Of a stretch of DNA of 14,277 nucleotides, positions 14,152-14,277 are shown one piece after another. Source of the stretch: Actinomycetes bacterium (lineage in GTDB: Bacteria; Actinomycetota; Acidimicrobiia; Acidimicrobiales; Acidimicrobiaceae); contig JAKAQR010000056.1 of NCBI GenBank assembly GCA_021819725.1, positions 1 through 14,277 of the forward strand, in the 5' to 3' direction. Under the pieces are notes generated by a model. It ran no database searches. It was given only the letters and a program-made list of their open reading frames with translations, and had not been told where the DNA came from. A program made the translations under genes and the position numbers. Positions within the stretch are counted from its first letter, which is position 1. The number at the start of each line of letters is the position of its first letter.

Positions 14152-14277
14152 CCACGACCTCCCCAGGCCGCTAGAGGATAGACACACCCGAGCTCGATTG
14201 CACAACACCTGTAACCGTGTTTGACCCTCACCCACGGTGCGTAGCCACCACCGCAACCCCGATATCCTGGTCCACCA
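14152..14277. other. Non-coding tail after tilS
   Basis: A 126-bp stretch with no credible gene. An inverted repeat ACCGTG-N13-CACGGT lies at 14214-14238, and a -10-like TATCCT at 14263-14268 could belong to the next plus-strand gene beyond the window (often hpt or ftsH in actinobacteria). No T-tract terminator is visible. Confidence 0.4.

Overview
The window reads as chromosomal DNA of a moderately GC-rich actinobacterium. The main clues are a sigma-R/anti-sigma-R (SigR/RsrA) pair, a cysteine-free TopA with tandem C-terminal repeats, a DUF2342 metallohydrolase directly before tilS, and a paired RCK (CeoB/CeoC-type) module next to an APC-superfamily permease. An acidophilic member of the Acidimicrobiia is my best guess for the lineage. 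That placement is inference from gene content and cannot be proved here.

Layout. Positions 1-2103 look accessory or poorly conserved: an unrecognised ORF at the left edge, a major-facilitator transporter (500-1714), and a 389-bp gap between convergent genes. The gap holds a possible compact folded RNA and a second sigma-R-like promoter match. Positions 2104-4256 are a tightly packed minus-strand operon, transcribed from right to left: two TrkA/RCK proteins overlapping by ATGA, then a HAD-IB phosphatase. It diverges, across a 112-bp shared control region, from a 780-aa KimA-like permease (4369-6711) that carries a USP-like domain and a C-terminal OB-fold. The two RCK proteins and the permease together look like a potassium-homeostasis locus. 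Positions 6745-10791 are a packed replication block on the plus strand: topA, tmk and holB, with overlapping ends. A tRNA-Thr(CGT) gene follows at 10818-10890.

Positions 11011-14151 are a stress and maintenance block: an ECF sigma factor of the SigR/SigH group, its zinc-binding anti-sigma factor, a 66-aa zinc-finger-like protein, a DUF2342 metalloprotease-like protein and tilS. An exact GGAAT-N18-GTT match (11912-11937) overlaps the anti-sigma stop codon. It lies just upstream of the small zinc protein, so zinc protein, metallohydrolase and tilS could form a sub-operon fired by this same sigma factor. About 126 bp of non-coding sequence closes the window.

The strongest leads are the predicted sigma-R control of the zinc-protein/DUF2342/tilS cluster with near-leaderless initiation, the OB-fold fused to the permease, the four-helix foldable segment at 1763-1822, and the thymidylate kinase with a eukaryote-like P-loop arginine and a short LID. 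I see no CRISPR array, intact insertion sequence, phage module or T-tract terminator.
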